Shown here one piece after another: positions 6,067 to 7,332 of a stretch of 7,332 nt of DNA. Source of the DNA: Cytophagales bacterium (GTDB lineage Bacteria > Bacteroidota > Bacteroidia > Cytophagales > Cyclobacteriaceae); the NCBI GenBank assembly GCA_020063545.1, contig JAGUUF010000018.1, forward strand, positions 1 to 7,332, given 5' to 3'. A program made the position numbers and the translations under genes. The notes under the pieces were generated by a model. The model made no database searches, was not told the origin of the DNA, and saw only the letters and a list, made by a program, of their open reading frames with translations. The stretch's first letter is position 1, and the number at the start of each line of letters is the position of its first letter.

Positions 6067-7332
6067 ATGAAATACATAAACCTCATTTTCTTCCAGCTTA
6101 TCGCTGCCCTTTCAGTTGCCCAGACAATCGAAGAAAAAATCAGGCAGCGGGTGGATTTCCAGGAAACCCCGGGAATTGTAGTTGGCCTTTATGAAAACGG
6201 AAAAGTAAACTACTATGCATACGGTGTTGCCAATCTTCAGACAGGCGAAGCAGTATCATCAAAAACCGTTTTTGAAATCGGATCCATTACAAAAACATTC
6301 ACAACCGAAATTGCCGCACTCCTATCGCTGCAAGGGAAACTGAATTTTTCCGAAAAAGCACAAACCTATCTTCCGCCAACGATGGTACTGCCCGAGAAAA
6401 ACGGTAAAGCCATTACCCTTGAACACCTGGCCACTGCACACTCCGGCTTACCCCGCATGCCCATGAACTTCAGCCCGGAAGACCCTGAGAATCCCTACAT
6501 TGATTACCGCGAAAATGAACTGACGGGCTTTATCAATCATAGTGAACTTGCACGCGAACCCGGCAGCCACTATGAATATTCCAACCTCGGTATGGGCCTT
6601 CTCGGCTTTATACTCACAAGGATAGAGAACAAACCCTATTCACTGCTGGTAAATGACCTGATAACCCGGCCGCTGAACATGACCAACACCTGGGTAAGCG
6701 GCCAGCGCCAGGAAAAACTTCTGGCAACCGGGTACTCCGGTACGCAGCCCATTAAAGCATGGACGTGGGACGATCAAAGTGTGCTAACCGGTGCCGGTGG
6801 ACTGGTTTCGAATGCCGAAGATATGATCACCTATATGGTGGCTAATCTGCAGGCTGCCGGCAAATCTACACAACTTGCCAACGCATTTGCCCTTACCCAT
6901 CAGCCTCGTGGCGATGCCGGCAAAATGAAAATCGGGTATGGATGGCACATCCGCGAAAACGACATTGTATGGCACAATGGCGGCACCGGGGGCTTTCGCT
7001 CGTTTGCCGGATTCTCAACTTCCAAAAACAAAGCCGTGGTGGTTCTTACCAATTCCAATACCGGTGCCGATGACCTTGGATTTCACCTGCTCGATTCAAA
7101 GTACGCACTCAAAGAATTAAAGATACCCTACTCCGTTTCACCTGAAATCCTGCAGGAGTATGTGGGCCGCTATGAACTTGCCCCGAATTTTGTAATTACG
7201 GTAACCTACGAAGGCGGCCAGCTTGCCATCCAGGCAACCAATCAACCAAAGGCAACAATTTATGCCGAATCGGAGACAAAATTCTATTTAAAGGTGGTTA
7301 ATGCCCAGGTTGAGTTTGTACGCAGTGAAAAC
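6067..7332 (+). CDS. Exported class C beta-lactamase-family serine hydrolase (S12), cut by the window edge
   Basis: The frame is open for 422 codons and reaches the last base without a stop, so the C-terminus is missing. Residues 1-19 (Met-Lys start, a hydrophobic run LIFFQLIAALSV, then AQ) look like a signal peptide, placing the enzyme in the periplasm or outside. The catalytic triad of the family is present: SxxK as Ser73-Ile-Thr-Lys76 (nucleophile and base), YxN as Tyr171-Ser-Asn173, and HxG as His303-Asn-Gly305, the variant of the KTG box usual in esterase and peptidase members. Other family landmarks are FEIGSITK, LATAHSGLP (121-129) and GAGGLVSNAEDM (242-253). From about residue 363 the pattern EYVGRYEL...ITVTYEGGQLAIQA resembles the small beta-rich C-terminal domain often attached to S12 enzymes. 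Substrates in this family include D-amino peptides, esters and cell-wall peptides; the motifs do not tell which applies, and the beta-lactamase name does not imply antibiotic resistance. The ATG lies 10 nt after the aminotransferase stop, so the two are probably one operon. Confidence 0.93.
   Translation, partial: MKYINLIFFQLIAALSVAQTIEEKIRQRVDFQETPGIVVGLYENGKVNYYAYGVANLQTGEAVSSKTVFEIGSITKTFTTEIAALLSLQGKLNFSEKAQTYLPPTMVLPEKNGKAITLEHLATAHSGLPRMPMNFSPEDPENPYIDYRENELTGFINHSELAREPGSHYEYSNLGMGLLGFILTRIENKPYSLLVNDLITRPLNMTNTWVSGQRQEKLLATGYSGTQPIKAWTWDDQSVLTGAGGLVSNAEDMITYMVANLQAAGKSTQLANAFALTHQPRGDAGKMKIGYGWHIRENDIVWHNGGTGGFRSFAGFSTSKNKAVVVLTNSNTGADDLGFHLLDSKYALKELKIPYSVSPEILQEYVGRYELAPNFVITVTYEGGQLAIQATNQPKATIYAESETKFYLKVVNAQVEFVRSEN

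Overview
The window looks like an ordinary chromosomal stretch from a member of the Bacteroidota, probably Cytophagales- or Chitinophagales-like (the lineage is inferred). Three points support this. Three promoters fit the phylum's -33 TTTG/TTG and -7 TAnnTTTG pattern with 18-19 nt spacers. No gene start has a clear Shine-Dalgarno sequence. The protein styles are typical of the phylum: signal peptides ending in QAQ or AQ, a TPR protein ending in a CxDLxxAxxxG...YC tail, and a soluble PAS-PAS histidine kinase.

Layout. The left third is read on the minus strand, in this transcription order: tRNA-Glu(TTC) with its own promoter and terminator, then gapA (glyceraldehyde-3-phosphate dehydrogenase) with its own promoter and a strong intrinsic terminator, then a membrane-anchored J-domain/TPR protein. 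The right two thirds are read on the plus strand: a small secreted YHS-domain protein, a cytoplasmic two-PAS sensor histidine kinase, a class III PLP-dependent aminotransferase, and, 10 nt after it, an exported class C beta-lactamase-family (S12) serine hydrolase whose open frame runs off the right edge. The tRNA-Glu and YHS genes diverge from a shared 160-bp intergenic region. Coding density is high and no gene-free stretch reaches 300 bases.

How the genes relate. The only clear operon is aminotransferase plus S12 hydrolase. The aminotransferase has a promoter so close to its ATG that the message is probably leaderless or nearly so. The kinase has no adjacent response regulator and looks like an orphan. 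gapA and tRNA-Glu are independent housekeeping units. I found no mobile element, CRISPR array, phage gene, toxin-antitoxin pair or defence system, and nothing that amounts to a clearly new biological system. The points most worth a second look are the predicted topology of the J-domain/TPR protein, the leaderless promoter of the aminotransferase, and its coupling to an exported serine hydrolase.
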